NCBI RefSeq assembly: GCF_900113015.1
Contig: NZ_FONV01000010.1
Coordinates: forward strand, 310,001-374,000
Length of the DNA stretch: 64,000 nt
Direction: 5' to 3'
Source: Actinoplanes philippinensis
GTDB lineage: Bacteria > Actinomycetota > Actinomycetes > Mycobacteriales > Micromonosporaceae
Shown here piece after piece: positions 7,984 through 26,201 of this stretch (position 1 is the first letter of the stretch; each line of letters begins with the position of its first letter). The position numbers were made by a program, and so were the translations under genes. A model generated the notes under the pieces. It worked only from the letters and a program-made list of their open reading frames with translations. It was not told the DNA's origin and made no database searches.

Positions 7984-8823
7984 TTACCCGCGCTTGCGGG
8001 TGGCGTAGCGGCGGCGAACGATCAGCTTGTCGCTCTCCTGGCCCTTGCGGCGGGTACGGCCCTCCGGCTTACCAGCCGGGTTGACCGGGTGACGACCACC
8101 GGAGGTCTTACCCTCACCACCACCGTGCGGGTGGTCGACAGGGTTCATGGCGACACCACGGACGGTCGGGCGCTTGCCCTTCCACCGCATACGGCCGGCC
8201 TTACCCCAGTTGATGTTCGACTGCTCGGCGTTGCCGATCTCGCCGACCGTGGCGCGGCAACGGATGTCGACGCGACGGATCTCACCGGAGGGCATACGCA
8301 GCGTGGCGTAGGCGCCCTCACGGCCGAGCAACTGGATACCGACGCCGGCCGAACGGGCCAGCTTGGCGCCACCGCCGGGACGAAGCTCCACACCGTGGAC
8401 CGTCGTACCGACCGGGATGTTACGAAGGGGCAGGTTGTTGCCCGGCTTGATGTCCGCGCCCACGCCCGACTCGACGCGGTCGCCCTGCTTCAGGTCCTTC
8501 GGCGCCAGGATGTAGCGCTTCTCACCGTCGGCGTAGTGCAGCAGCGCGATGCGGGAGGTGCGGTTGGGGTCGTACTCGATGTGAGCGACCTTGGCCGGCA
8601 CGCCGTCCTTGTCGTTCCGCTTGAAGTCGATGAGCCGGTACTGCCGCTTGTGGCCACCGCCCTGGTGCCGGGTGGTGATCCGGCCGTGGACGTTGCGGCC
8701 GCCCTTCTTGGGCAGCGGGACCAGCAGCGACTTCTCCGGCGTCGACCGAGTGATCTCGGCGAAGTCGGCGACGCTCGAGCCACGACGGCCCGGAGTGGTC
8801 GGCTTGTACTTACGGATTGCCAT
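7984..8823 (-). CDS. rplB: 50S ribosomal protein L2
   Basis: L2 is needed for subunit association and peptidyl-transferase activity. The 279 residues carry the universally conserved NPVDHPHGGGEGKT region near the C-terminus, with the critical histidine at the peptidyl-transferase centre, and begin MAIRKYKPTTPGRRGSS. Fully typical. Confidence 0.98.
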   Translation of the reverse strand: MAIRKYKPTTPGRRGSSVADFAEITRSTPEKSLLVPLPKKGGRNVHGRITTRHQGGGHKRQYRLIDFKRNDKDGVPAKVAHIEYDPNRTSRIALLHYADGEKRYILAPKDLKQGDRVESGVGADIKPGNNLPLRNIPVGTTVHGVELRPGGGAKLARSAGVGIQLLGREGAYATLRMPSGEIRRVDIRCRATVGEIGNAEQSNINWGKAGRMRWKGKRPTVRGVAMNPVDHPHGGGEGKTSGGRHPVNPAGKPEGRTRRKGQESDKLIVRRRYATRKRG

Positions 8824-8837
8824 GATTCACAAACCCC

Positions 8838-9140
8838 TTAGCTGACCGGGCCGCCGAAGGCCTCGATACGGTCACCGTCAGCCAGCTTCACCATCGCGCG
8901 CTTGGTCGCCTTGCGCTGACCCCAACCGGTCTTGGTGCGCTTGCGCTTGCCCTCGCGGTTCGCCGTGTTCACGGTCAGCACGCGGACGTTGAAGATCTGC
9001 TGGATCGCGATCTTGATCTGGGTCTTGTTCGCGTCCGGACGGACCTCGAACGTGTACCAGTTCTGGTCGAGAACGCTGTAGCTCTTCTCGGAGACCACCG
9101 GGGCGACGATGATGTCGCGCGGGTCGGCGATCGTGCTCAC
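8838..9140 (-). CDS. rplW: 50S ribosomal protein L23
   Basis: L23 is the main docking site for trigger factor and SRP at the tunnel exit. The 100 residues run DIIVAPVVSEKSYSVLDQ through TGWGQRKATKRAMVKLADGD. The GTG start overlaps the rplD stop (GTGA). Confidence 0.98.
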   Translation of the reverse strand: MSTIADPRDIIVAPVVSEKSYSVLDQNWYTFEVRPDANKTQIKIAIQQIFNVRVLTVNTANREGKRKRTKTGWGQRKATKRAMVKLADGDRIEAFGGPVS

Positions 9141-9784
9141 TTGTCGCCCTCCTCGGACTTCTCGGACCCGCCCAGGAACTCGTCGAGCGCGACCTTCGTG
9201 AAGACCACCTCGTCGGCGACCAGCACGTCGTAGGTGTTGAGCTGGCCGGCCTCGATGAGGTGGACGGACGGCTCGTTGCGCAGCGACACCCAGTTCAGCT
9301 CGTCCTGGCTGTCCAGAACGACCAGGACCTTGGTGGTCTGGGCGACCTTCCGCAGCGTCGCGACAGCGGCCTTGGTCGACGGCTTCTCGCCGGTGACGAA
9401 GGACTCGACCACGTAGACGCGGCCGTCACGAGCCCGGTCGGAGAGGGCGCCACGCAGAGCGGCGGCCTTCATCTTCTTGGGGGTCCGCTGGCTGTAGTCG
9501 CGCGGCACGGGACCGTGCACGACGCCACCGCCGGTGAACTGCGGCGCGCGGATCGAGCCCTGACGGGCGCGACCGGTGCCCTTCTGCTTGTACGGCTTCT
9601 TGCCGCCGCCGGCGACCTCGCCGCGCGTCTTGGCCTTGTGCGTGCCCTGCCGGGCCGCGGCCAGCTGCGCCACGACGACCTGGTGCATCAGCGGGATGTT
9701 CGCCTGAACGTCGAAGACGCTGGCGGGCAGGTCGACAGAGCCGGCCTTGGTGCCCTCCGCGTTGATCACGTCAACCGAGCTCAC
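9137..9784 (-). CDS. rplD: 50S ribosomal protein L4
   Basis: L4 lines the exit tunnel and in some bacteria autoregulates the S10 operon. The 215 residues include the tunnel loop KPYKQKGTGRARQGSIRAPQ and the GPVPRDYSQRTPKKMKAAAL segment. The GTG start overlaps the rplC stop. Confidence 0.98.
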   Translation of the reverse strand: MSSVDVINAEGTKAGSVDLPASVFDVQANIPLMHQVVVAQLAAARQGTHKAKTRGEVAGGGKKPYKQKGTGRARQGSIRAPQFTGGGVVHGPVPRDYSQRTPKKMKAAALRGALSDRARDGRVYVVESFVTGEKPSTKAAVATLRKVAQTTKVLVVLDSQDELNWVSLRNEPSVHLIEAGQLNTYDVLVADEVVFTKVALDEFLGGSEKSEEGDK

Positions 9785-10440
9785 TTGGCACCACCCTTCG
9801 CGGTCTTCTTCGCGGCGGTGCGGACAAGGATCAGCGCGCCCTTGGGACCGGGCACAGCGCCGCGGACCAGGATCAGGTTGCGCTCGGTGTCGACCGCCTG
9901 GATCACCAGGTTCTGCACGGTGAAGCGCTTGCCACCCATGCGGCCGGCCATCTTGACGCCCTTGAAGACGCGACCCGGGGTCGCGCAGGCGCCGATCGAG
10001 CCGGGCGAGCGGTGCTTGCGCTCGACACCGTGGCTGGCGCGGAGGCCGTGGAAGCCGTGCCGCTTCATGACGCCGGCGTAGCCCTTGCCCTTGGTCTTAC
10101 CGGTGACGTCGATCGGCTGTCCGGCCGCGAACGCCTCGACGGTGACTTCCTGGCCGAGCTCGTACTCGCTCGCGTCGACGGTGCGCAGCTCCACCACGTG
10201 GCGGCGCGGCGAAACGCCGGCCTTGGCGAACTGGCCGCTCTCCGGCTTGTTCACCTTCCGCGGGTCGATCGCGCCGTACGCCAGCTGGACAGCGGCGTAG
10301 CCGTCCTTCTCATCGGTGCGGACCTGGGTGACGACGCACGGGCCGGCCTGCACCACGGTTACCGGGACGACCTTGTTGTTGTCCCAGACCTGGGTCATGC
10401 CGAGCTTGGCGCCCAGGATCCCCTTAACTTGCCTGTCCAT
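9781..10440 (-). CDS. rplC: 50S ribosomal protein L3
   Basis: L3 reaches the peptidyl-transferase centre with a long loop. The 219 residues start MDRQVKGILGAKLGMTQVWD and include the central loop GFHGLRASHGVERKHRSPGS. Normal length. It follows rpsJ by ten bases. Confidence 0.98.
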   Translation of the reverse strand: MDRQVKGILGAKLGMTQVWDNNKVVPVTVVQAGPCVVTQVRTDEKDGYAAVQLAYGAIDPRKVNKPESGQFAKAGVSPRRHVVELRTVDASEYELGQEVTVEAFAAGQPIDVTGKTKGKGYAGVMKRHGFHGLRASHGVERKHRSPGSIGACATPGRVFKGVKMAGRMGGKRFTVQNLVIQAVDTERNLILVRGAVPGPKGALILVRTAAKKTAKGGAK

Positions 10441-10450
10441 TGTCCGGTCC

Positions 10451-10759
10451 CTACAGCTTGATCTCGATGTCGACGCCAGCCGGCAGGTCGAGGCGCATGA
10501 GCGAGTCGACCGTCTTCGGAGTCGGGTCGATGATGTCGATCAGACGCTTGTGCGTGCGCATCTCGAAGTGCTCGCGCGAGTCCTTGTACTTGTGCGGCGA
10601 ACGGATCACGCAGAAACGGTTGATCTCCGTGGGCAGCGGCACCGGGCCCGCGACCTGCGCCCCGGTACGCGTCACCGTCTCGACGATCTTCCGCGCCGAG
10701 GAGTCGACGACCTCGTGGTCATAGGCCTTGAGCCGGATGCGGATCTTCTGTCCCGCCAT
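10451..10759 (-). CDS. rpsJ: 30S ribosomal protein S10
   Basis: S10 (NusE) acts in the 30S head and in antitermination with NusB. The 102 residues start [20 protein letters not shown] and end [14 protein letters not shown]. It is the promoter-proximal gene of the S10 cluster, with a 340-bp leader/intergenic region upstream. Confidence 0.98.
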
Positions 10760-11099
10760 GGTGGCTTCTGTTTCCTTCTCTCGATGCCGCTACCTGCGGA
10801 AGCGGGTAACCTCCGCATGCCCGCAGGACGGTTGATCCTGCGTTGTCCGACCCCCGCGGTCGGGCGTGTCGCGCCTCCGGGCCGATGGGGCCCAGGCAGA
10901 GTGCTAGGCACTCCAGTCGATCACGGGGATCTGTGGTGTCGGGCGGCAAACAGAACACACCCGGACACCCGGCGAGGGTGGGTAACTGAAGAGCAGTGAT
11001 ACCTCAACAGTTACCCACCCCGCGCGGACGCAACCTGACTAGTATGCCGGATTGAATCCGGCAATGCTAATCGGGGTCACCTGAGGGCAGAACCCTCAA
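10760..11099. other. tuf-rpsJ intergenic region with two inverted repeats
   Basis: Gene-free. It holds a perfect 13-bp inverted repeat (GGGTGGGTAACTG at 10976-10988, complement at 11008-11020, 19-base loop) and a compact GCCGGATT-G-AATCCGGC palindrome (11046-11062). These may end the tuf transcript or lie in the S10 leader. TAGCAT at 11064-11069 (minus) is a possible -10 box without a clear -35. Confidence 0.5.
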
Positions 11100-12293
11100 T
11101 CACTTGTTGATCTTCGTGACCGTTCCGGCGCCGACGGTGCGGCCACCCTCACGGATCGCGAACTTCAGGCCCTGCTCCATGGCGATCGGCTGGATCAGCT
11201 TCACGGACATGGAGGTGGAGTCGCCGGGCATGACCATCTCGGTGCCCTCGGGCAGCGTGACGACGCCGGTGACGTCCGTGGTACGGAAGTAGAACTGCGG
11301 CCGGTAGTTCTGGAAGAACGGGGTGTGCCGGCCACCCTCCTCCTTGGAGAGGATGTAGACCTGGCCCTCGAACTCCGTGTGGGGAGTCGTGGTGCCCGGC
11401 TTCACGACGACCATGCCGCGCTCGACGTCCTCGCGCTTGATGCCGCGGAGCAGCAGACCGACGTTCTCACCCGCGCGGGCCTCGTCGAGCAGCTTGCGGA
11501 ACATCTCGATGCCGGTGCAAACGGTCTTGGTCGACTTCTCGCGGATACCGACGATCTCGACCTCCTCGTTCGGCTTGAGGATGCCACGCTCGGCCCGGCC
11601 GGTGACGACGGTGCCACGACCGGTGATCGTGAACACGTCCTCGATCGGCATGAGGAACGGCTTCTCGGTCTCACGCTCGGGCTGCGGGATCGCGGTGTCG
11701 ACCGCGTTCATCAGCTCGAGGAGCTTGCCGGTCCACTCGGGGTCACCCTCGAGGGCCTTGAGCGCCGAGACGCGAACGACCGGCAGGTCGTCGCCCGGGA
11801 ACTCGTAGGTGCTGAGCAGCTCGCGAACCTCGAGCTCGACGAGCTCCAGGAGCTCCTCGTCCTCGACCATGTCGCTCTTGTTCAGGGCGACGACGATGTA
11901 CGGAACGCCGACCTGGCGGGCCAGGAGGACGTGCTCCTTGGTCTGCGGCATCGGGCCGTCGGTCGCGGCGACCACCAGGATCGCGCCGTCCATCTGCGCG
12001 GCACCGGTGATCATGTTCTTGATGTAGTCGGCGTGGCCGGGGCAGTCCACGTGCGCGTAGTGGCGCGCCGCGGTCTGGTACTCGACGTGCGCGATCGAGA
12101 TCGTGATGCCGCGGGCCTTCTCCTCCGGCGCCTTGTCGATCTCGTCGAACGGGGTGTACGGGTTCAGGTCCGGGAACTCGTCGTGCAGGACCTTGGTGAT
12201 GGCCGCAGTCAGCGTCGTCTTACCGTGGTCGATGTGACCAATGGTGCCGATGTTGACGTGCGGCTTAGTCCGCTCGAACTTCGCCTTCGCCAC
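11100..12293 (-). CDS. tuf: Elongation factor Tu
   Basis: EF-Tu delivers aminoacyl-tRNA to the ribosome as a GTP complex. The 397 residues show G1 GHIDHGKTTL, G3 DCPGHADY, G4 NKSDMV, and domains II and III ending AGTVTKINK. An elfamycin-producing context is not evident. It is 118 bp downstream of fusA and is the last gene of the str cluster (rpsL-rpsG-fusA-tuf). Confidence 0.99.
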   Translation of the reverse strand: MAKAKFERTKPHVNIGTIGHIDHGKTTLTAAITKVLHDEFPDLNPYTPFDEIDKAPEEKARGITISIAHVEYQTAARHYAHVDCPGHADYIKNMITGAAQMDGAILVVAATDGPMPQTKEHVLLARQVGVPYIVVALNKSDMVEDEELLELVELEVRELLSTYEFPGDDLPVVRVSALKALEGDPEWTGKLLELMNAVDTAIPQPERETEKPFLMPIEDVFTITGRGTVVTGRAERGILKPNEEVEIVGIREKSTKTVCTGIEMFRKLLDEARAGENVGLLLRGIKREDVERGMVVVKPGTTTPHTEFEGQVYILSKEEGGRHTPFFQNYRPQFYFRTTDVTGVVTLPEGTEMVMPGDSTSMSVKLIQPIAMEQGLKFAIREGGRTVGAGTVTKINK

Positions 12294-12411
12294 TGGTGTC
12301 CTCCTGTGGACTGATCATTACTTTTGCCCGGCACGCCCAGTAAGGCGCTCAGGACTCTGTCGACTGCCAGTGCACGTGCGGTCCTCGACGGACCGCACGT
12401 GCCTCAACGCG

Positions 12412-14514
<2,103 letters not shown>

Positions 14515-14592
14515 CCCTACTTTTCTTCGTCGTCGTCTCGTGGACCGGTACGACTGCCATGGCCCGGCGGTGTGCCGGGCCTCAGCAGGGTC

Positions 14593-15063
14593 TTACCAGC
14601 GGTAGTGCGCGAAGGCCTTGTTGGACTCCGCCATCTTGTGGGTGTCCTCGCGACGCTTGACAGCGGCGCCGAGGCCGTTGCTGGCGTCGAGCAGCTCGTT
14701 CTGGAGGCGCTCGATCATGGTCTTCTCGCGGCGGGCCTTGGAGTACTGGACCAGCCAGCGCAGGCCGAGAGTGGTCTGACGCGGGGTACGGACCTCGACC
14801 GGAACCTGGTAGGTCGCGCCACCGACACGGCGGCTGCGGACCTCGAGGGTCGGCTTGACGTTGTCCATGGCGCGCTTGAGGATCACCACGGGGTCGGTGC
14901 CGCTCTTCTCGCGGGCGCCCTCGAGGGCTCCGTACACGATGCGCTCGGCGAGCTGACGCTTGCCGCCGATCAGGATCTTGTTGACCAGCTGCGTTACCAG
15001 CGGGGAGTTGTACACCGGGTCAGCGACCACAGGGTGGCGCGGAGCGGGTCCCTTACGCGGCAT
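14593..15063 (-). CDS. rpsG: 30S ribosomal protein S7
   Basis: S7 nucleates 30S head assembly. I start at ATG 15063 (MPRKGPAPRHPVVADPVYNS), giving the standard 156 residues ending AFAHYRW; the frame is open further upstream, but that part is rpsL in another frame. It lies one base from the rpsL stop. Confidence 0.98.
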   Translation of the reverse strand: MPRKGPAPRHPVVADPVYNSPLVTQLVNKILIGGKRQLAERIVYGALEGAREKSGTDPVVILKRAMDNVKPTLEVRSRRVGGATYQVPVEVRTPRQTTLGLRWLVQYSKARREKTMIERLQNELLDASNGLGAAVKRREDTHKMAESNKAFAHYRW

Positions 15064-15064
15064 G

Positions 15065-15439
15065 TCAGCTCTTCTCCTTCTTCGCGCCGTAACGGCTGCG
15101 GGCCTGCTTGCGGTTGCGGACGCCCTGGGTGTCCAGCGAACCACGAACGATCTTGTAGCGGACGCCCGGAAGGTCCTTCACACGACCACCACGCACGAGC
15201 ACGATCGAGTGCTCCTGCAGGTTGTGGCCGACGCCCGGGATGTACGCCGTCACCTCGATCTGGCTGCTGAGCTTCACACGAGCGACCTTGCGCAGCGCAG
15301 AGTTCGGCTTCTTGGGGGTAGTGGTGTACACGCGCGTGCACACGCCGCGCCGCTGAGGACTTCCCTTCAGCGCCGGCGTCTTCGTCTTGCTCGTCTTCGC
15401 CTGGCGGCCCTTGCGGACCAGCTGCTGGATCGTGGGCAC
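15065..15439 (-). CDS. rpsL: 30S ribosomal protein S12
   Basis: S12 sits at the decoding centre and sets fidelity. The 124 residues contain TTPKKPNSALRKVARVKLS, with wild-type lysines in the KKPNS loop, and GVRYKIVRGSLDTQGV. No classical streptomycin-resistance substitution is visible. It is the first gene of the str cluster; a promoter is readable 280 bp upstream. Confidence 0.98.
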   Translation of the reverse strand: MPTIQQLVRKGRQAKTSKTKTPALKGSPQRRGVCTRVYTTTPKKPNSALRKVARVKLSSQIEVTAYIPGVGHNLQEHSIVLVRGGRVKDLPGVRYKIVRGSLDTQGVRNRKQARSRYGAKKEKS

Positions 15440-15721
15440 CGGGTTTCTCCGCTCCCTTCGGCCGCTTCCTGTAATACGGCCGCACCGTGTATTTCTGCCT
15501 CTGTGTGCCGAACCCTCCCCGGTGGGGAGTGTCCCGCACCCGCGGTCGGGCGTGTCGTCCGGCTCACGGTCCCGTCGCGCGTGAAAGGTTCACGCGCTCC
15601 GGATGTTGTCTGTGTGAACAGGGCCTTCGCCGACCCTGCCCGTCGTGGTGCTGTAACCCGTCGCACGTTCCGAAACGGGTGCACGCACGAGTTGCCCGGG
15701 CGAGCCCGGGCACGAGGGGAA
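15440..15721. other. Leader region of the rpsL transcript
   Basis: About 280 bases between the predicted promoter and rpsL with no gene. The implied 5' leader is long, leaving room for a structured regulatory RNA, but I see no strong single hairpin. Confidence 0.4.
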
Positions 15722-15750
15722 AGACTACCCACCCTGCGCACCCAGGTCAA
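15722..15750 (-). promoter_or_regulatory. Promoter of the rpsL-rpsG-fusA-tuf cluster
   Basis: On the minus strand TTGACC (15745-15750) and TAGTCT (15722-15727) are separated by exactly 17 bp, an excellent vegetative-sigma match. It is the strongest promoter-like signal in the 440 bp upstream of rpsL. Confidence 0.75.
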
Positions 15751-15880
15751 AATGAGCCCAGGCTCCCACGATGGACATCTCCGTATACCAGTGTACCGGG
15801 TACTCCTACGTACCATCTCCGCGGTGCCGGATCTGCGCTCCGTGCGCTGCAAGGCGCACTGTCACAGGGGCGTGGAGCGC

Positions 15881-16405
15881 TCATGACAACTGCAACGCCA
15901 GCCCCAGACCGAGCGCCACCAACGACAGCGCGGCGCCGGTGATGCCGCACACGATCCCGGCCGTGCTCAGCCCCCGCCCGGTGAACCGGATCCGGCCCGG
16001 CTCCGGCGACCGGCGGATCTGCCGGCGGCCGAACACCCCGAGAGACACCGCGCCCGCACACGCCATCACGCTCAGCAGCACGAAGGCGCCGGCCGCCCAG
16101 CCACCCCAGCCCTCCTCGGCCCCGGACAGCCCGAAGCAGAACACCGCGAGCGAGACCAGGATCGCACCGATGCCGGCCACCAGCGACCCGATCGCCGCAC
16201 CCGAGGTCAGCGGGGCCACCTGGAGGTGCACCAGGCCGAACCCGGTGCCGGTCACCTGATCGACCCGCTCGGGCTGCCAGGACGCCGTGGGCGGCGGAGG
16301 CGGCACATAGGCGTAGGGCGACGCATACGGCGAGGGCGGCGCACTGTACGGCGTCGGCGGCGGGCCGAACGACGGCTGGTACGGCGGGCCGGGCGGTTGC
16401 GTCAT
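15881..16405 (-). CDS. Small membrane protein, DUF4190-like
   Basis: A 174-residue protein with a proline/tyrosine-rich N-terminus (residues 1-60, PPYQPSFGPPPTPYSAPPS) and three to four hydrophobic segments (AAIGSLVAGIGAILVSLAVF; FVLLSVMACAGAVSLGVFG; LSTAGIVCGITGAALSLVAL). This layout matches actinobacterial DUF4190 membrane proteins. Function unknown. It lies between rpoC and the str cluster, with a related small membrane gene upstream. Confidence 0.75.
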   Translation of the reverse strand: MTQPPGPPYQPSFGPPPTPYSAPPSPYASPYAYVPPPPPTASWQPERVDQVTGTGFGLVHLQVAPLTSGAAIGSLVAGIGAILVSLAVFCFGLSGAEEGWGGWAAGAFVLLSVMACAGAVSLGVFGRRQIRRSPEPGRIRFTGRGLSTAGIVCGITGAALSLVALGLGLALQLS

Positions 16406-16469
16406 ATCGAAAGCATGTCACCCGTACGGGCCGCGCTGCAGCCCACCCTGTGTGGCCATGGCGGCTGTG

Positions 16470-16817
16470 TCAGTTGGTGCCGGGCGCGAAGTCCTGCGCG
16501 CCGGGCGCCGCGGCCAGGTGCAGCAGACCGGCGATCAGCAGCACCACCAGCGCGGTGAGCGCCAGCACCAGCCCGCCCCAGGCCAGGCGCCGCCCCCGGC
16601 GGATCCACGCCGAGCCGGTCAGATAACCGCCCGCCGCAAAGGCCTGACGGGCTGTCTGGCGGGCCAGCAGGAGCGCCAGGGTGGCCGGGATCACCCCACC
16701 CACGAGCGGGCCGGTGAGCAGACCCACCAGACCGAGGGCGAAGACGGCCCGCGCCTTCGTCGCCGGCACCGGCTCCGGGTCCATCGGGTGGCGGGTGGGG
16801 ACGACGGGAAGAGTCAC
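16470..16817 (-). CDS. Small membrane protein, DUF4190-like
   Basis: A 115-residue protein with two long hydrophobic stretches (ARAVFALGLVGLLTGPLVGG and WGGLVLALTALVVLLIAGLL) separated by a basic loop with GYLTGSAWIRRGRRLA. It resembles the DUF4190 unit of the downstream neighbour, so the two may be old duplicates. Function unknown. It lies just past the rpoC terminator. Confidence 0.7.
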   Translation of the reverse strand: MTLPVVPTRHPMDPEPVPATKARAVFALGLVGLLTGPLVGGVIPATLALLLARQTARQAFAAGGYLTGSAWIRRGRRLAWGGLVLALTALVVLLIAGLLHLAAAPGAQDFAPGTN

Positions 16818-16837
16818 CAGACCATCTTAGGAACGCC

Positions 16838-16872
16838 CATGGGGCGGCCGCGCCGTGCGCGACCGCCCCATG
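16838..16872 (-). terminator. Terminator after rpoC
   Basis: A perfect 10-bp stem (CATGGGGCGG/CCGCCCCATG) with a 15-base GC-rich loop, eleven bases past the rpoC stop. There is no clear T tract. Confidence 0.75.
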
Positions 16873-16883
16873 TGGAGAAACCC

Positions 16884-20774
<3,891 letters not shown>

Positions 20775-20863
20775 TTGGACTATCCCTCGTGTTTCGTTGC
20801 TCGGGTGAATTCAAGGCCGGCGGGTGGCGGCCCCGGGCTCATAGGAGCCGGGGCCGCCTTCCG

Positions 20864-24304
<3,441 letters not shown>

Positions 24305-24446
24305 GATGCGTCCTTCCGAGGACCGGTGCTGCTATGCGGCTGAGTTGCTGGTGCAACTGGTCTGCGTGCACTCCAATGAGCCCCCAAGAGAGTTATCCAC
24401 ATGGATATCTCAGTCGAAGGCAAGGCAGAAGGCAGCGCAAACTAGC
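24305..24446. other. rpoB 5' leader
   Basis: About 135 bases between the predicted rpoB promoter and the start codon, without a gene. A long untranslated leader is implied. Confidence 0.45.
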
Positions 24447-24475
24447 AGTGTAGCCGCTCGGCTAACCGCTGTCCA
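24447..24475 (-). promoter_or_regulatory. rpoB promoter
   Basis: Minus-strand TGGACA (24470-24475), a 17-bp spacer and TACACT (24447-24452) form a good vegetative promoter about 140 bp upstream of rpoB, in a gene-free gap after the rplL terminator. Confidence 0.75.
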
Positions 24476-24847
24476 GCCCCACACCCGAGGTTGCCTGCGG
24501 AACGTGTCCCCATCGCTGCTGACCTGCGCATCCGCGGTCAGTGCCGTGACGGGGCCGCTCAAGAAACGCGGCTGTCTCCTCTGGTGCCGGTCCGACGGGT
24601 ATCGGTAGTAAACCCCCGTTACCCATAGGGCGGCTGTCGCAAGCGCGGAAACTTGCTGATGTCAGCGTGCCTGCCCGCCGACACACAGTCAAGGGCTGTG
24701 CCGCGGGTCGGACGGCCACGGTCATCCGCCCGACACACCAAACGGACATAAACGCAAGATTTGCGAGGTTTGGCGGTCTTTGCGGTACCGGTTGACCGCC
24801 CGTCATCGGGGCGCCTCTGAGCTGCCCGAACATCAGTGGGAACGACA
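24476..24847. other. Gene-free stretch between the rplL terminator and the rpoB promoter
   Basis: About 370 bp in which I see no gene and no strong hairpin. A second rpoB promoter could lie here, but I cannot point to a good pair of boxes. Confidence 0.4.
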
Positions 24848-24878
24848 ATGGCGGGGATCCGTTACGGACCCCCGCCAT
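24848..24878 (-). terminator. Terminator after rplL
   Basis: Arms ATGGCGGGG and CCCCGCCAT pair perfectly, with further inner pairing, about 28 bases past the rplL stop. It separates rplJL from rpoBC; some readthrough into rpoB is likely. Confidence 0.7.
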
Positions 24879-24905
24879 CGAAGCAGAACGCTGTGGAGCG
24901 TTAGA

Positions 24906-25289
24906 TCACTTGAGGGTGACCTTCGCGCCCTCGCCCTCGAGCTTGGCCTTGGCGGCCTCGGCCTTCTCCTTGTTGACACCCTCGAGGATCGCCTTGGGGG
25001 CGGACTCGACGGCGTCCTTGGCCTCCTTCAGGCCCAGGCCGGTCAGCTCACGCACGACCTTGATGACCTGGATCTTCTTGCCACCGTCGCCCTCGAGAAC
25101 AACGTCGAAGGAGTCCTTCTCAGCCTCGGCCTCGGCGGCCGGGCCGGCCTGCGCCGGGCCCGCGACGGCGACCGGGGCGGCAGCCTTGACGTCGAAGACC
25201 TCTTCGAACTGCTTCACGAACTCGGACAGCTCGATCAGCGTCATCTCCTTGAACGCGTCGAGCAGGTCTTCGGTGCTGAGCTTCGCCAT
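24906..25289 (-). CDS. rplL: 50S ribosomal protein L7/L12
   Basis: The stalk protein that recruits GTPase factors. I start at ATG 25289 (MAKLSTEDLLDAFKEMTLIE), giving 127 residues: helical dimerisation domain, Ala/Pro-rich hinge, and C-terminal factor-binding domain (KIQVIKVVRELTGLGLKEAK). Three extra in-frame codons upstream (MPH) are unlikely to be used. It follows rplJ by 54 bp. Confidence 0.98.
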   Translation of the reverse strand: MAKLSTEDLLDAFKEMTLIELSEFVKQFEEVFDVKAAAPVAVAGPAQAGPAAEAEAEKDSFDVVLEGDGGKKIQVIKVVRELTGLGLKEAKDAVESAPKAILEGVNKEKAEAAKAKLEGEGAKVTLK

Positions 25290-25343
25290 GTGAGGCAACC
25301 TTTCCTAAGTGCTTTCTTGATGTTTAACGGTTCTCGCGAGGCC

Positions 25344-25892
25344 TCAGGCCTCCGCGGAACCGGCCTTCTCGCGCTCAGCCCGCAGAGCATCGACCGTGCG
25401 CACCGTCTTGGTGAGGGGCGCCTGGAAGGTGGCAGCGGCCTTGCTGAGGCCGGCCTTCAGAGCGCCGGCCAGCTTGGCCAGCAGAACCTCACGGGACTCG
25501 AGGTCAGCAAGCTTGTTGACCTCCTCCGCCGTGAGAGCCTTGCCCTCGAAGACACCGCCCTTGATGACCAGAACGGGGTGGGCCTTGGCGAAGGCGCGAA
25601 GGCCCTTGGCCGCCTCGACCACATCGCCCTTCACGAAGGCGAGCGCGGTAGGACCGGTGAACAGAGCGTCGTCGAGGCCCTCGATGCCCGCGTCAGCCGC
25701 CGCACGCTTCGCGAGCGTGTTCTTCGCGACCGCGTACTTGGCCTCGCTGCCCAGCGAGCGACGGAGCTCGGTGAGCTCCTTCACGGTGAGGCCGCGGTAT
25801 TCGGTCAACACGGTGGCCGCCGAGCCACGGAAGTGATCCGTGAGCTCCGCAACGGCCGACGCCTTGTCGGCCCGGACCGGCTTGTCCGCCAT
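25344..25892 (-). CDS. rplJ: 50S ribosomal protein L10
   Basis: L10 anchors L7/L12 dimers to the ribosome. The 182 residues include VLTEYRGLTVKELTELRRSL and AVAKNTLAKRAA and a C-terminal helix that binds L12. L10 with L12 commonly autoregulates this operon; here an attenuator-like terminator lies 44 bases upstream of the start. Confidence 0.98.
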   Translation of the reverse strand: MADKPVRADKASAVAELTDHFRGSAATVLTEYRGLTVKELTELRRSLGSEAKYAVAKNTLAKRAAADAGIEGLDDALFTGPTALAFVKGDVVEAAKGLRAFAKAHPVLVIKGGVFEGKALTAEEVNKLADLESREVLLAKLAGALKAGLSKAAATFQAPLTKTVRTVDALRAEREKAGSAEA

Positions 25893-25935
25893 GTCCCTCC
25901 TCTCTCAGTGCTTCAGCCACTGGTCGAGAGGGTCC

Positions 25936-25976
25936 GCAAGAAAAAGCAAAACGCCCCGGGCGCAGGGCACGGGGCG
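25936..25976 (-). promoter_or_regulatory. Intrinsic terminator in the rplJ leader (attenuator)
   Basis: On the minus strand CGCCCCG pairs with CGGGGCG across an 11-base loop and is followed by TTTTGCTTTTT, a rare strong T tract for this genome. It ends only about 44 bases before the rplJ start, so any rplJ promoter must lie upstream of it. This suits a ribosomal-protein leader that controls rplJL by termination. It could instead terminate the upstream ABC transporter. Confidence 0.7.
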
Positions 25977-26201
25977 GACTCGAACACACGCGCACGGGCG
26001 CGGCCGACGATCACGAACCGTTCTCCCCTGCACGGGTCGCCCGCTTTCAGCGGGACCTTCGGCCGCGACGTCCGTCGTGATGACGATCGTTGCGGCGACC
26101 AGCGGTCTATGGGTGGAACTTCAAGACGCAAGGGTACGCGGACCCGCCGCCGAAAACCAAATCGGGCCCGTCCCGCCCTCACCGGCGGGCCGGCCCCGCC
26201 C
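25977..26201. other. Putative rplJ promoter/leader region
   Basis: Gene-free. On the minus strand there is a further hairpin (CCCGCTGAAAGCGGG, around 26041-26055), plausibly leader structure. CCCGCC/GGCGGG around 26173-26189, with a nearby T-rich stretch, could terminate the ABC transporter transcript. Confidence 0.4.
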
